Source: Roseiarcus sp035308145 (lineage in GTDB: Bacteria; Pseudomonadota; Alphaproteobacteria; Rhizobiales; Beijerinckiaceae). Taken from it: 17,360 nucleotides of DNA. A program made the position numbers and the translations under genes. The stretch spans positions 1 through 17,360 of the forward strand of contig DATGHD010000153.1 in the NCBI GenBank assembly GCA_035308145.1, written 5' to 3'. The notes beneath the pieces were generated by a model, which did not search any database, was not told the DNA's origin, and worked only from the letters and a program-made list of their open reading frames with translations. This document shows, one piece after another, positions 7,545-15,314 of the stretch (position 1 is the stretch's first letter; the number at the start of each line of letters is the position of its first letter).

Positions 7545-7706
7545 GGGTTTCCTCCCGATCGACGCATTCTCTTGAGTACGCGCCGGCAAAACCGCGCGGC
7601 CGTTAAACCGATATTCCCGAGATGAACGGCGCGCAAGATTGCTCCCTCGCCATCGTGGCTGTGCTCAAACGCAAGGACCGGCGCAGGCGAGGTCGAGCGC
7701 GCGGCT

Positions 7707-9818
7707 TCAAGCGGCGGGCGAGGCGATCCTAATCTCGTTCGATGAGATGGCGCCGCGGCGGACAATCAGCGCGACGCCGCCGTCGGCCAGCGCGCGATCG
7801 CCGCGATCCTCCGCCTCCAGCGCAACCGCGCCGACTGAGCAGCGAATATGGGCGCCGACGGCCTGCATCGAGATGTCGTAACGCGTTTCAAAGGCCCAAT
7901 CGAATGGCGTCTCGGCGAGGATTTTGGCGACGCCGTCATAGACCTTCACGAGCCGGAACGCGCCCTCTCGCGCCAGGAGCGCCGCGTAGTACCGTCTCAG
8001 GCCTTGCACGCGAACGGCGATGCCAAAGTCTTCGGCAAGATGAGCAACGAGTTCCGCGGTGAGCCGATAGTCGGTCCATTCGCGCGATCCGTGGATGATC
8101 ATGCCTTCGCCCCGATCTTGCGAAATTCGGAACGCTTGCGGGAAGTTTCTGGAAAAAAAGCTGACGTTGTTCACCCAAGCGCGCCGCCAGAAGTCGCTGG
8201 CCTCCGCCGGTCGCCGAAGATGCAGGTCCGGCGCGCCATCCCAGCGAAGGTAGTCGAGGGCGGCCGACCCCGAAGCTTTGCCGCCGGCCGCAGCGAGCGC
8301 GACGCCGACCTCGTGTATGGGTTGCCCGCCGAGATCGGGAATGCGCCACCGAAGAACGGCGGCTTCCCCTGGCGAAAGCGTGGCCGGCTCGCCGTCCAAC
8401 GCGCGGAGCGCGTCATTCGCGCCATAGACTTCGATCCGCAACACCGCTTGGATGGATGACGAATTCTCGCGGTCCGCCACGAGGCGGGCGCTGACTGTCT
8501 GGCCAGGATAGAGCGTCGGCGTCGCCATCAGCTCGTAGGTGCGCATCTTGACGACGTCGGGCGGCGTGAACGTCGGCGTCATGGCGGCGACCGGCGACGC
8601 GCCAAGCCCGGCGTAGCGAATGACCAGCGCGCGTCCGCTTTCGAACGGCGCATTATCGAGCTGGGCCACGTTCGCCGCGTCGCTCGCCTTTAAGCGGAAT
8701 CCTTGGACGCTGCCCGGAAGAGAGAAATGGAATCGCGCGCCGCTCTTCGGCGCGGCGAGCGGCGCCTCGCCGGCCAGGCGGCGACCAAGATTGACGAGAC
8801 GATAGGTCGCGCGCGCCGCGTCGCTGATCGCGCCGCCGCCATCGGCGGAGGAAATCAGCATGCGGTCGGCCAGCGGACCGCGCCAGTCGCGGTCCGCTTC
8901 AATGCCCGGAAGCCCGTGCATGATCCCCAAAAGACAGCCGACATTGCCGGCATTGCAGTCGGTGTCCCAGCCGGACGTGCACACGATGGTCTGCGCCCGT
9001 GAGAAATCGTCGGCCGCGTAGAGAAGCGTCATCGCCATGACGGCGTGGTTGGGAATGACATGGCAATTGCCGGGATATTTGTCGTAACCATAGCGGTCTT
9101 CGATTTTCTGGCGCGCATCGCGCCAGTCGGAATGCTCCCGGCGCCAAGCCCGCAAATCGTCGATCAAGGAGACGATGGCGCTATCCTTGGGTATCTGCGC
9201 GAGCCCGACCTCGAAGAGATGATCGACGTCGCGCGAGACGAAGGCTTCCGCCTCCATGGCCGCCCAAAGTTTCGCCGCATCGACAGCGGCGCCGTCATGG
9301 CTCACCCGCGCAGCTTGTTCGGCCAGCCGCGCCGCGAGCGCCGGGTCGCCCGGCGCGACCATCGCCCAGCCGTCGATGAAAATCTGCGCGCCGATCTGCT
9401 CGGCGACGGCCCGGCCATTGGTCGCGATTGAGCCGCTCGCCGGCGCTTGGAGCCCGCGCTTCAGGTTGAGCCAAGCAGTATGCTCCGTCGAGTTGCCATT
9501 GCCGCCCCACCAGAGGATCGACCGCTGCTCGACAATGTAGTTCAACCAGGTTTCGCCGATCTCCGCGGCCGTGATCTCAGGCTTGGCGCCATGGTCTTCG
9601 AGGGCGCGAATAAAGGTGAATGTGCCGGCGATGTCGTCGTCGGTGACGATCAGCGGGCAATCGAGCTTCTCGTGGACGTAGTATTCGATCGGGCCCAGTT
9701 CGCGCATGATGCGCTGGTAGGTCCAATTCTCGAAGGGACGGCCGAGATAGACGCCGATCAGCTTGCCGAGCACGCCGGCATAGGCGCGCTCGAGGTAGTC
9801 AGCGGGCAATTGGCGCAT
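7707..9818 (-). CDS. ADP-ribosylglycohydrolase-family enzyme with C-terminal beta-rich (lectin/LamG-like) extension
   Basis: The protein has 703 residues, about twice the usual size of this family. Residues about 7-330 form the all-helical DraG/ARH domain. YLERAYAGVLGKLIGVYLGRP opens it, TDDDIAGTF (Asp60-Asp62) gives the first metal-binding acids, and SGWDTDCNAGNVGCLLGI (Asp285, Asp287) gives the second set, so the two-magnesium site looks intact. The family hydrolyses N- or O-ribofuranosyl bonds. Residues about 350-700 are outside the family, rich in beta-strand-like alternation (for example DYRLTAELVAH, FGIAVRVQGL, YAALLAREG) and resemble a concanavalin/LamG or DUF1080-type sugar-binding sandwich. 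No signal peptide is visible, so it is probably cytoplasmic. It follows the GH172 gene by 13 bases and closes the sugar operon, which argues for a carbohydrate rather than an ADP-ribosyl-protein substrate (inference). Confidence 0.82.
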   Translation of the reverse strand: MRQLPADYLERAYAGVLGKLIGVYLGRPFENWTYQRIMRELGPIEYYVHEKLDCPLIVTDDDIAGTFTFIRALEDHGAKPEITAAEIGETWLNYIVEQRSILWWGGNGNSTEHTAWLNLKRGLQAPASGSIATNGRAVAEQIGAQIFIDGWAMVAPGDPALAARLAEQAARVSHDGAAVDAAKLWAAMEAEAFVSRDVDHLFEVGLAQIPKDSAIVSLIDDLRAWRREHSDWRDARQKIEDRYGYDKYPGNCHVIPNHAVMAMTLLYAADDFSRAQTIVCTSGWDTDCNAGNVGCLLGIMHGLPGIEADRDWRGPLADRMLISSADGGGAISDAARATYRLVNLGRRLAGEAPLAAPKSGARFHFSLPGSVQGFRLKASDAANVAQLDNAPFESGRALVIRYAGLGASPVAAMTPTFTPPDVVKMRTYELMATPTLYPGQTVSARLVADRENSSSIQAVLRIEVYGANDALRALDGEPATLSPGEAAVLRWRIPDLGGQPIHEVGVALAAAGGKASGSAALDYLRWDGAPDLHLRRPAEASDFWRRAWVNNVSFFSRNFPQAFRISQDRGEGMIIHGSREWTDYRLTAELVAHLAEDFGIAVRVQGLRRYYAALLAREGAFRLVKVYDGVAKILAETPFDWAFETRYDISMQAVGAHIRCSVGAVALEAEDRGDRALADGGVALIVRRGAISSNEIRIASPAA

Positions 9819-9831
9819 GGGTCGTCGCGCC

Positions 9832-10944
9832 TTAAATGATTTCTAGATAGTCGCGATCCGGCAACGCCGGGAACGGCGCGGTGGGCAGCGTCTGATACCA
9901 GAAGGCGACGGAGGCGATGTCGTCCTGGAGCGGCAAATAGCGCCGCTCATTCTTTTCCGTGCGCCAGCCGATCGCCTGGATCGTCACCCGGATTTCCTCA
10001 TCGAATCGAATGGGATCGGTGATGTGCCATCGATAGAGACCGAAGCGTTGCTGCGAACGGTAGGCTCCATCCGGGCGGATGACTTGCGGCAGCCCCGAAT
10101 AGGGCGAGGTGAATTCAATATAGGCGCGCGGAAAGGTTGGATCGACTGTGCCCGCGTCAAAATTATAGGCGCCGCAGAAATAGTCTTCCGTGCCGGTGCC
10201 GCAGATGGTCGGGTATTCGTCGCCGTCGAGGAAGAATTTGATTTCCCCCTCTCCCCACCAGCCGCCATTGTTGACGCCCCAGGCCATATAGGTCCCGACA
10301 TAGTGGCCCTTGCCTTTGACGCCGTCGAGGATGATGTAGTCCTCTTTGAATGGCAGCGGATTAGTCCGGCGAAACCGCGCGTGAAAATAGGCGGCGTCTT
10401 CTGGTACGTCCGTCAAAGCATAGTTGATCTGCCAATAGACGACGGCGTGTTCATCGGGATCGCGGTTTTCGAGCGTGATCCGCGCGCGGCGTCGAAACGG
10501 CATTTCCCAATAGCAATTGAACGCCCGGCCCGGATTGACGCAAACAGCGAGCGAGCTGACCTGCGCATATTGTCCCCAGCCGCAGGCGAAAAAATCGCCA
10601 AGCGGCGCTTCGACGGAGGGATGCGCTTGGCCATCCCAATAGACTCTCAGGATCAGGTCGCGCCATTTGACGTTCGCCGGCGTGATCCAGATCTGCTGGA
10701 TGGCGCCCGGCCCCTCGATCTCGCCCAGCGTGAATGTCGCGCCAGGCTCGATGCGCACGGAGGGCGAAATCTTCCAGCCGCGGCCGAGGCCGCGCGCGTG
10801 AACGGCGCCGGTTCCCTCCGTCGCCATGCCGCCCCTGCCCTTCTCGCCGGTGAAATTTTCGGGACTGATCGAACGCGTCTTGGCGTCCGACAAGCGCGAG
10901 AGATTGCCGAGATTGACGCCAAGGCCCGAAAAGCGTTCCGCCAT
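9832..10944 (-). CDS. GH172 (DUF2961) glycoside hydrolase
   Basis: The 370-residue protein is full length for DUF2961, now glycoside hydrolase family 172. Known members act on alpha-D-fructofuranosides, difructose dianhydride or alpha-D-arabinofuranosides. The N-terminal half has LGNLSRLSDAKTRSISPEN and the jelly-roll run IEGPGAIQQIWIT. The active-site half shows NNGGWWGEGEIKFFLDGD (Glu232, Glu234), PTICGTGTEDYFCGAYNF (Glu253), FTSPYSGLPQVI and FGLYRWHITDPIRFDEEIRV. Glu232 and Glu253 are 21 residues apart, the spacing I recall for the catalytic glutamates of the characterised fructofuranosidase. No signal peptide is visible, so the enzyme should act in the cytoplasm on imported sugar. It lies between the permease genes (28 bases upstream) and the ADP-ribosylglycohydrolase-family gene (13 bases downstream). 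Confidence 0.9.
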   Translation of the reverse strand: MAERFSGLGVNLGNLSRLSDAKTRSISPENFTGEKGRGGMATEGTGAVHARGLGRGWKISPSVRIEPGATFTLGEIEGPGAIQQIWITPANVKWRDLILRVYWDGQAHPSVEAPLGDFFACGWGQYAQVSSLAVCVNPGRAFNCYWEMPFRRRARITLENRDPDEHAVVYWQINYALTDVPEDAAYFHARFRRTNPLPFKEDYIILDGVKGKGHYVGTYMAWGVNNGGWWGEGEIKFFLDGDEYPTICGTGTEDYFCGAYNFDAGTVDPTFPRAYIEFTSPYSGLPQVIRPDGAYRSQQRFGLYRWHITDPIRFDEEIRVTIQAIGWRTEKNERRYLPLQDDIASVAFWYQTLPTAPFPALPDRDYLEII

Positions 10945-10972
10945 TGCTTTTGTTCCCGTCCCTCTCCGAGCG

Positions 10973-11824
10973 CTATTTGATGCCGCTGGTCTTGATCGAT
11001 TCGATGATGCGCTTCTGGAAGATCACGAACATGAAGACGGTCGGCAAAGCCACCACGGTCGAGGCCGCCATGATGTAGTTCCAGGACGCGTTGTATTGCT
11101 GGCGGAAGCTGGCGATCGCGACCTGCACCATCCATAGATTCTGATCCGAGGTGATGGTGAGCGGCCAGAGGAAGGAATTCCAATTGGCGAGGAAGAAGAG
11201 GATCGCCAAGGCGGAAAGGATGGGTCGGCTTAAGGGGAGGATGATGCTCCAATAGACGCGGAAATAGCCTGCCCCATCGATGACCGCGGCTTCTTCCAAC
11301 TCACGCGGCACGGCGAGGTAGAACTGGCGCAGCAGAAAGATCCCGAAGGCGTTGAAGATCGACGGGATGATCAGGCCCGCATAGCTGTCGAGCAAGTGAA
11401 GCGCGCGCGCCAGAATGAACAACGGCACGATGATCACCGGCTGCGAGATCAGAAAGGTCGCGAACATCGTCAGGAAGATGACGTCGCGCCCCGGGAAACG
11501 CAGGCGGGCCAGCGCGTAGCCGGCCATCGAATGGAAGAACAGCGCAATGATCGTCACCATCGCGGCGACGAAGAACGAGTTCCATAAGTAACGTAAAAAG
11601 TCGACTTGCGTGAACACATAGATGAAATTGTCGAGGGTCGGCCGATCCGGGATGAGATTGACGCCGAAGACTTCGTTGGCGCCCTTGAACGACATCGACA
11701 GCATCCAGAACAGCGGCGCGACCGCCATGAAGGCGAGGATCAGGCCGGCGAGATGGAGAATGATCCGCGCGGGCCTTAGCGCGGCAAGATCGATCTGGCG
11801 CTCGACCGCGGCGGTCTCACTCAT
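10973..11824 (-). CDS. ABC sugar transporter permease, MalG type
   Basis: The 283-residue, six-helix inner-membrane protein belongs to the carbohydrate-uptake-1 family (MalG/UgpE type). A cytoplasmic N-terminus of about 20 residues leads into helix 1 (IILHLAGLILAFMAVAPLFW). The cytoplasmic EAA loop that docks the ATPase is present as LEEAAVIDGAGYFRVYW (Glu178), followed by ILPLSRPILSALAI. The protein ends with the short basic tail IFQKRIIESIKTSGIKXX-type of this family (only to Lys283 here). Its ATG overlaps the last eight bases of the MalF-type gene, which implies coupled translation and a one-to-one heterodimer. No transport ATPase gene is adjacent. Confidence 0.93.
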   Translation of the reverse strand: MSETAAVERQIDLAALRPARIILHLAGLILAFMAVAPLFWMLSMSFKGANEVFGVNLIPDRPTLDNFIYVFTQVDFLRYLWNSFFVAAMVTIIALFFHSMAGYALARLRFPGRDVIFLTMFATFLISQPVIIVPLFILARALHLLDSYAGLIIPSIFNAFGIFLLRQFYLAVPRELEEAAVIDGAGYFRVYWSIILPLSRPILSALAILFFLANWNSFLWPLTITSDQNLWMVQVAIASFRQQYNASWNYIMAASTVVALPTVFMFVIFQKRIIESIKTSGIK

Positions 11825-12773
11825 AGGTGAAGCGCCCGCCGCGCGTCAGCATGAACATCAATACGGTGATCAACATCAGGACGACCACGAGGACGGAAGC
11901 CATGGCCGCGGCATAGCCATATTCGTTGAACAGGAACGCCTGCTGGTAGACGTAGAAGATCGCCAGCGACGTCGTATTGGCGGGTCCGCCGCGGGTCATG
12001 ACATAGACGAGGTCGAAAGTTTGCGAGCCGCAAACCGCGGTCACTGTCGAGACGAGCAAGACGAAAAAGCTGGTCGGCCGCAGCAGCGGCAATGTGATGA
12101 GGTAGAAGGAGGCGGCCGGTCCGGCGCCGTCGATCTTGGCGGCTTCATAATATTCCCGCGGGATGTCTTGTAGGCCGCCGAGGAAAATCAGCATGTAGAA
12201 GCCCATCAAGAACCAGACGCTGATCACGACGACCGCGATCAACGCAAACCGCGGATCGCCCAGCCACGAATAGGCGCCGAGGCCGATCCAGCCCGTCAAG
12301 CGATTGAGCAGACCGATCTTGTCGATGAGCAGCACCTGCCAGACGAGCGCCACGACCACGAGGCTGACCGTCTGCGGCATGAACAGAAGCGTGCGCACGA
12401 AGCCGTTGAAGCGCGTGTCATTCTGGATGAGGAGCGCCAAGCCAAGCCCGGAGGCGTAGAGGGCGGGCACGAGCAGCACGACATAGAGGATGGTGACGCG
12501 CAGGCTCTGCCAGAAAAGAGGATCGCCGAGCATCCTTCGGTAATTGTCGAGCCCGACAAAGGAATAGGCGCCGAAACCGCTGACCGAAAAGAAGCCGAGG
12601 CTCAGCGAAAGGATCATTGGCGCGCCGACGAAGATTAAGAGGCCAAGCGCGTCCGGCGCGACGAACAGATAGCCGGCGATCCATTCGCGATGACGATTCG
12701 ACAGGCGAAAGCCGGCGGCCTTTTGGGCCGCCGGAATTGCGATATCAACCGACCTGACCGCGTTGTCAGCCAT
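11817..12773 (-). CDS. ABC sugar transporter permease, MalF type
   Basis: The 318-residue protein is the partner permease of the carbohydrate-uptake-1 system (MalF/UgpA type). After a cytoplasmic segment of about 35 residues come WIAGYLFVAPDALGLLIFVG (helix 1) and the family region YSFVGLDNYRRMLGDPLFW. The EAA loop EYYEAAKIDGAG (Glu210) is followed by ITLPLLRP. The start is the ATG at 12773, four bases after the binding-protein stop. A longer TTG-initiated frame to 12809 overlaps the upstream gene and is less likely. It forms the membrane channel with the MalG-type protein. Confidence 0.92.
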   Translation of the reverse strand: MADNAVRSVDIAIPAAQKAAGFRLSNRHREWIAGYLFVAPDALGLLIFVGAPMILSLSLGFFSVSGFGAYSFVGLDNYRRMLGDPLFWQSLRVTILYVVLLVPALYASGLGLALLIQNDTRFNGFVRTLLFMPQTVSLVVVALVWQVLLIDKIGLLNRLTGWIGLGAYSWLGDPRFALIAVVVISVWFLMGFYMLIFLGGLQDIPREYYEAAKIDGAGPAASFYLITLPLLRPTSFFVLLVSTVTAVCGSQTFDLVYVMTRGGPANTTSLAIFYVYQQAFLFNEYGYAAAMASVLVVVLMLITVLMFMLTRGGRFTYE

Positions 12774-12777
12774 GGCG

Positions 12778-14139
12778 TTAGAGTATCGGCGCGCCTTTGT
12801 AGCTGGCAAGGAAGGCGTCGATTTGCTGTGAAGCCGTCGCCGCCGCGTCCTCCGGCTTTTGCCCGTTGAGCTGGCAGGCCTGGATGGCGTCGGAAATCGC
12901 TTTGTAAACCGGCGGCGGGACGCGAGGCTCGGCGCGCGCGCCGGGGTAGATTTCGTCGGTGAAGATTTTCAGGAAACCGGAATCGAACGCCGCTTTGCCC
13001 GCCTCCAGGGCGGAAGCGCGCGGCGGCATGTCGCTCTTCGCCTTGGTGCACCAATCGACGACCCGCGCAATCGAATCCGGGCTCATCGAGCCCAGGGCCC
13101 AGGCGCAGAACTCGCCGGCGGCCTTCGGATTCTTTCCTTGCGCATTGGCGACGAAGGCCCAGCCGCCGCCGACGGTGAAATACTTTCCGCCGGGCGGCGT
13201 CGGCAGCTTGAAGATGCCGTATTTGAAATTCGGGGCGCCTTCGCGCAATTGCGCAATCGCCCAGATGCCGACATTCTGCATCGCGCAGTAGCCGGAGGCG
13301 AGGTTGGGCACCACGTCCCAACCGCCGCCGCCTAAGGGCTTGCGCGGCGAAACGCCCATATTGACTGCGTCCTGCCAGAATTTCAGCGCCTGGATCGCGG
13401 CTTGCGAATTGAACGCGCTCTTGCTGTCCTTCGTATGGATTTCGCCGGCCCCTTGCCAGAGGAACGGATACCAGGTGAAGTTCTGATAGTAGCCGGGCGC
13501 GGTTTCGAACAGAACGCCGAAACGCTTGTCGTTGGTCAGCTTCTTGCCGACCGCCAGCAGATCGTCCCAGGTCTTGGGAACGTCCTTGTCCGTCAGGCCG
13601 ATCTCGTTGAAGGCGTCGACGCTGTAGTACATCGCCATCGGCTCGACTTCCATGGGCAAGCCGTAAATCTTGCCGTCGACCATGCGGTTGGCGATGACGC
13701 CGGGGATGAGATCGGCGCGCGCTTTGTCCTCGATGAAGGGCGTGAGATCGAGAAGCACGCCGCCGTTGTAATAGCGCAGGAAATCGCCCGGGCTGATGAT
13801 GAAGAGGTCTGGTCCGGCGCCCGAGGCGAAGGCCGTCGGAAGCTTGGTGCCGTCCATATAGGCGTTGTTCGGCACATAGACGAGCTCGACCTTGACGTCA
13901 TGGGAGTCGTTCCAGGACTTCGCCATGTCCTCGAACCATTTTGATTGGCTCGCGACGCCGCCGCCCGGCGCATAGAACTGCCAGAATTTCAAAGAGTCGG
14001 CGGCGAGCGCCCGCGAGACATAGGGGAACCCAAAGGCGGCCGCGCCCGCGGCCGCCGCGCCCGAAGCCAGCACGCCGCGACGATTGATGCCGGCGCCGCC
14101 CTTCAGGGGCGCTGTCACGAGCTTGGTACGCTTGATCAT
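12778..14139 (-). CDS. ABC sugar-binding protein (family 1), Tat-exported
   Basis: The 453-residue periplasmic binding protein has a MalE/UgpB-like fold. The ATG at 14139 is chosen because GGGAGG lies 5 bases upstream; an in-frame ATG at 14163 has a poorer site. The N-terminus carries a twin-arginine signal: Arg20-Arg21 in NRRGVLASG, an Ala/Gly-rich hydrophobic core, and a likely cleavage after ALA at about residue 46. The mature protein starts DSLKFWQFYAPGG and shows the family segments WNDSHDVKVELVYVPNN, ASGAGPDLFIISPGDF, KIYGLPMEVEPMAMYY and GGGWAFVANAQGKNPKAAGE. Tat export implies folding, and perhaps ligand or cofactor loading, before transport. It lies 45 bases after the LacI gene and 4 bases before the permease gene. 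Confidence 0.93.
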   Translation of the reverse strand: MIKRTKLVTAPLKGGAGINRRGVLASGAAAAGAAAFGFPYVSRALAADSLKFWQFYAPGGGVASQSKWFEDMAKSWNDSHDVKVELVYVPNNAYMDGTKLPTAFASGAGPDLFIISPGDFLRYYNGGVLLDLTPFIEDKARADLIPGVIANRMVDGKIYGLPMEVEPMAMYYSVDAFNEIGLTDKDVPKTWDDLLAVGKKLTNDKRFGVLFETAPGYYQNFTWYPFLWQGAGEIHTKDSKSAFNSQAAIQALKFWQDAVNMGVSPRKPLGGGGWDVVPNLASGYCAMQNVGIWAIAQLREGAPNFKYGIFKLPTPPGGKYFTVGGGWAFVANAQGKNPKAAGEFCAWALGSMSPDSIARVVDWCTKAKSDMPPRASALEAGKAAFDSGFLKIFTDEIYPGARAEPRVPPPVYKAISDAIQACQLNGQKPEDAAATASQQIDAFLASYKGAPIL

Positions 14140-14184
14140 CTTTTCCTCCCGAGGTTGAGTCATTTTCCCGACTTCTTCGTCGCC

Positions 14185-15189
14185 CTATGTCGAATCTCGC
14201 TCGATGAGACGAAACGGCATTTCGCGGCTCGTCCCACGCGCCGACGCGGCGCCGCGCAACCGATCGAGCAGCGTTTCGCCCGCTCTTACTCCGATGTCTT
14301 GTTGAAACTGCGACACCGTCGTCAGGGCCGGCGTCACCAGCCGAGCCACAAAAATATCGTCGAAACCGACCACGGCGACGTCGCTCGGAACCGAGAGGCC
14401 ATTTTCGCGCAAGGCGCTCATGGCGCCGATCGCCATAATGTCATTGGCCGCGAATATCGCGGTCGGCGGCGCCTTGCGCGCAATCAAGATCGCCGCGGCG
14501 CGGCGGCCTTCCTCTTCGCTGAATTCGGCGCCGCCGACGATGTCGGATGCAAGTCCGCGCTCGCCGAGCGCGAGCGCATAGCCTGCCGCGCGCTCCGCCT
14601 GCGGACCGGCCGGCCCGGCGATCATCGCGATCCGACGATGGCCTCGATCGATGAGATAGCGCGTCGCGGCGGCGGCGGCGGCGCGGTTGTCGACGTAGAT
14701 ATTGTCGATGGGAAGTTCGCCGGCAAGCTTGCGCGCCGACTCGATGCGGACGACGCCGATGCCAAGCGCGATGAGCGGCTCGAAATCCTCAGCACGCAAA
14801 GTGAAAAAGACGCCGATGACGCCGTCGACGCGACCTTCGAGGCTCCACCGCAGAAAGCGCTGTTCGTGCTCGGCGAGGCCATCGGTATTCACCGCCAAGA
14901 CGTCGTACTTGTCGCGATCGGCGACGGTTTGAACGCCCTTGAGCAGCGATGGGAAGAAAGGGTTGCTGATATCGGGCACCGCGACCGCAATGGTTCGCGT
15001 GCGTTTGGTCCGTAAGGCTTGGGCCGACCGATTGGGCGCGTAGCCAAGATCGCGGGCGACTTCGAGAACGCGCGCCGAGGTCAGCGGCCTGATCGCCGGG
15101 CCAGCCGATCCGGCCAGCACCAATGAAACGGTCGCCTGAGAGACTCCCGCCCGGCGCGCCACATCCCTCTGGGTCGCCTTTTTTTGCAC
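14185..15189 (-). CDS. LacI-family transcriptional regulator of the sugar operon
   Basis: The 334-residue protein is a full-length LacI/GalR regulator. The helix-turn-helix is at about residues 5-24 (TQRDVARRAGVSQATVSLVL), followed by the hinge YAPNRSAQALRTKRTRTI. The periplasmic-binding-like effector domain includes VPDISNPFFPSLLKGVQ, RRIAMIAGPAGP, IFAANDIMAIGAMSAL and VAVVGFDD. The start is a GTG at 15189 with AAGG about 6 bases upstream. It is the first gene of the leftward run, and only 45 bases separate it from the binding protein. The whole operon is therefore probably expressed from the spacer upstream of this gene, giving autoregulation. Effector identity is unknown; by context it is the imported sugar or a breakdown product. 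Confidence 0.94.
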   Translation of the reverse strand: MQKKATQRDVARRAGVSQATVSLVLAGSAGPAIRPLTSARVLEVARDLGYAPNRSAQALRTKRTRTIAVAVPDISNPFFPSLLKGVQTVADRDKYDVLAVNTDGLAEHEQRFLRWSLEGRVDGVIGVFFTLRAEDFEPLIALGIGVVRIESARKLAGELPIDNIYVDNRAAAAAATRYLIDRGHRRIAMIAGPAGPQAERAAGYALALGERGLASDIVGGAEFSEEEGRRAAAILIARKAPPTAIFAANDIMAIGAMSALRENGLSVPSDVAVVGFDDIFVARLVTPALTTVSQFQQDIGVRAGETLLDRLRGAASARGTSREMPFRLIERDST

Positions 15190-15200
15190 GACCGCCTTCT

Positions 15201-15214
15201 TTTATACGTATTAA
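15201..15214. promoter_or_regulatory. Candidate LacI-type operator / promoter region
   Basis: TTTATACGTATTAA is an imperfect palindrome centred on CG at 15207/15208, with six of seven positions paired. LacI-family operators typically have a central CG pair with A/T-rich or conserved flanks. It lies 12 bases upstream of the lacI-like GTG, and on the minus strand it contains TATAAA, a possible -10 box, so bound repressor would block the operon. No convincing -35 box is visible at the right distance. Confidence 0.4.
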
Positions 15215-15244
15215 CGGCTAAGATGGCTAGCATGTCTGGCTAAT

Positions 15245-15296
15245 GTCGGCAAGCCGACTTCTCCGCCGCGGAGTCATCGAATCTGTCCGCCGGACA
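15245..15296. promoter_or_regulatory. Three consecutive short inverted repeats in the leader of the dioxygenase gene
   Basis: Within 52 bases lie three perfect dyads: GTCGGC-AA-GCCGAC (15245-15258), CTCCGC-C-GCGGAG (15261-15273) and TGTCCG-C-CGGACA (15284-15296). The last ends 7 bases before the Shine-Dalgarno of the gene at 15315. They could be operators for a second regulator or RNA hairpins controlling the rightward mRNA. High GC content raises the chance of accidental dyads. Confidence 0.35.
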
Positions 15297-15314
15297 CGCG
15301 AACGGGAGGAAGCG

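Noticed and set aside
6780..7625. 281-codon plus-strand ORF
   Set aside because: It is antisense to the MetE-like gene, whose zinc ligands and ribosome site are clear.
7545..7706. SAM-type riboswitch before the MetE-like gene
   Set aside because: I looked for a SAM-II-like pseudoknot pattern on the minus strand of this 162-base spacer and saw no convincing core; no strong terminator for the sugar operon was seen either.
10024..10980. 318-codon plus-strand ORF
   Set aside because: It is antisense to the GH172 gene, which has clear motifs and family length; the plus frame has none.
14140..14184. Separate promoter/operator for the binding-protein gene
   Set aside because: The gap from the LacI stop is only 45 bases and shows just the ribosome site; no palindrome or hexamer pair.
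13945..15015. 356-codon plus-strand ORF
   Set aside because: It is antisense to the LacI and binding-protein genes; Arg/Asp/Ala-rich shadow of high-GC coding DNA.
15243..15314. 24-residue N-terminal extension of the dioxygenase
   Set aside because: The extension is Arg-rich, lacks a ribosome site and covers the three dyads; the ATG at 15315 has GGGAGG at ideal spacing.
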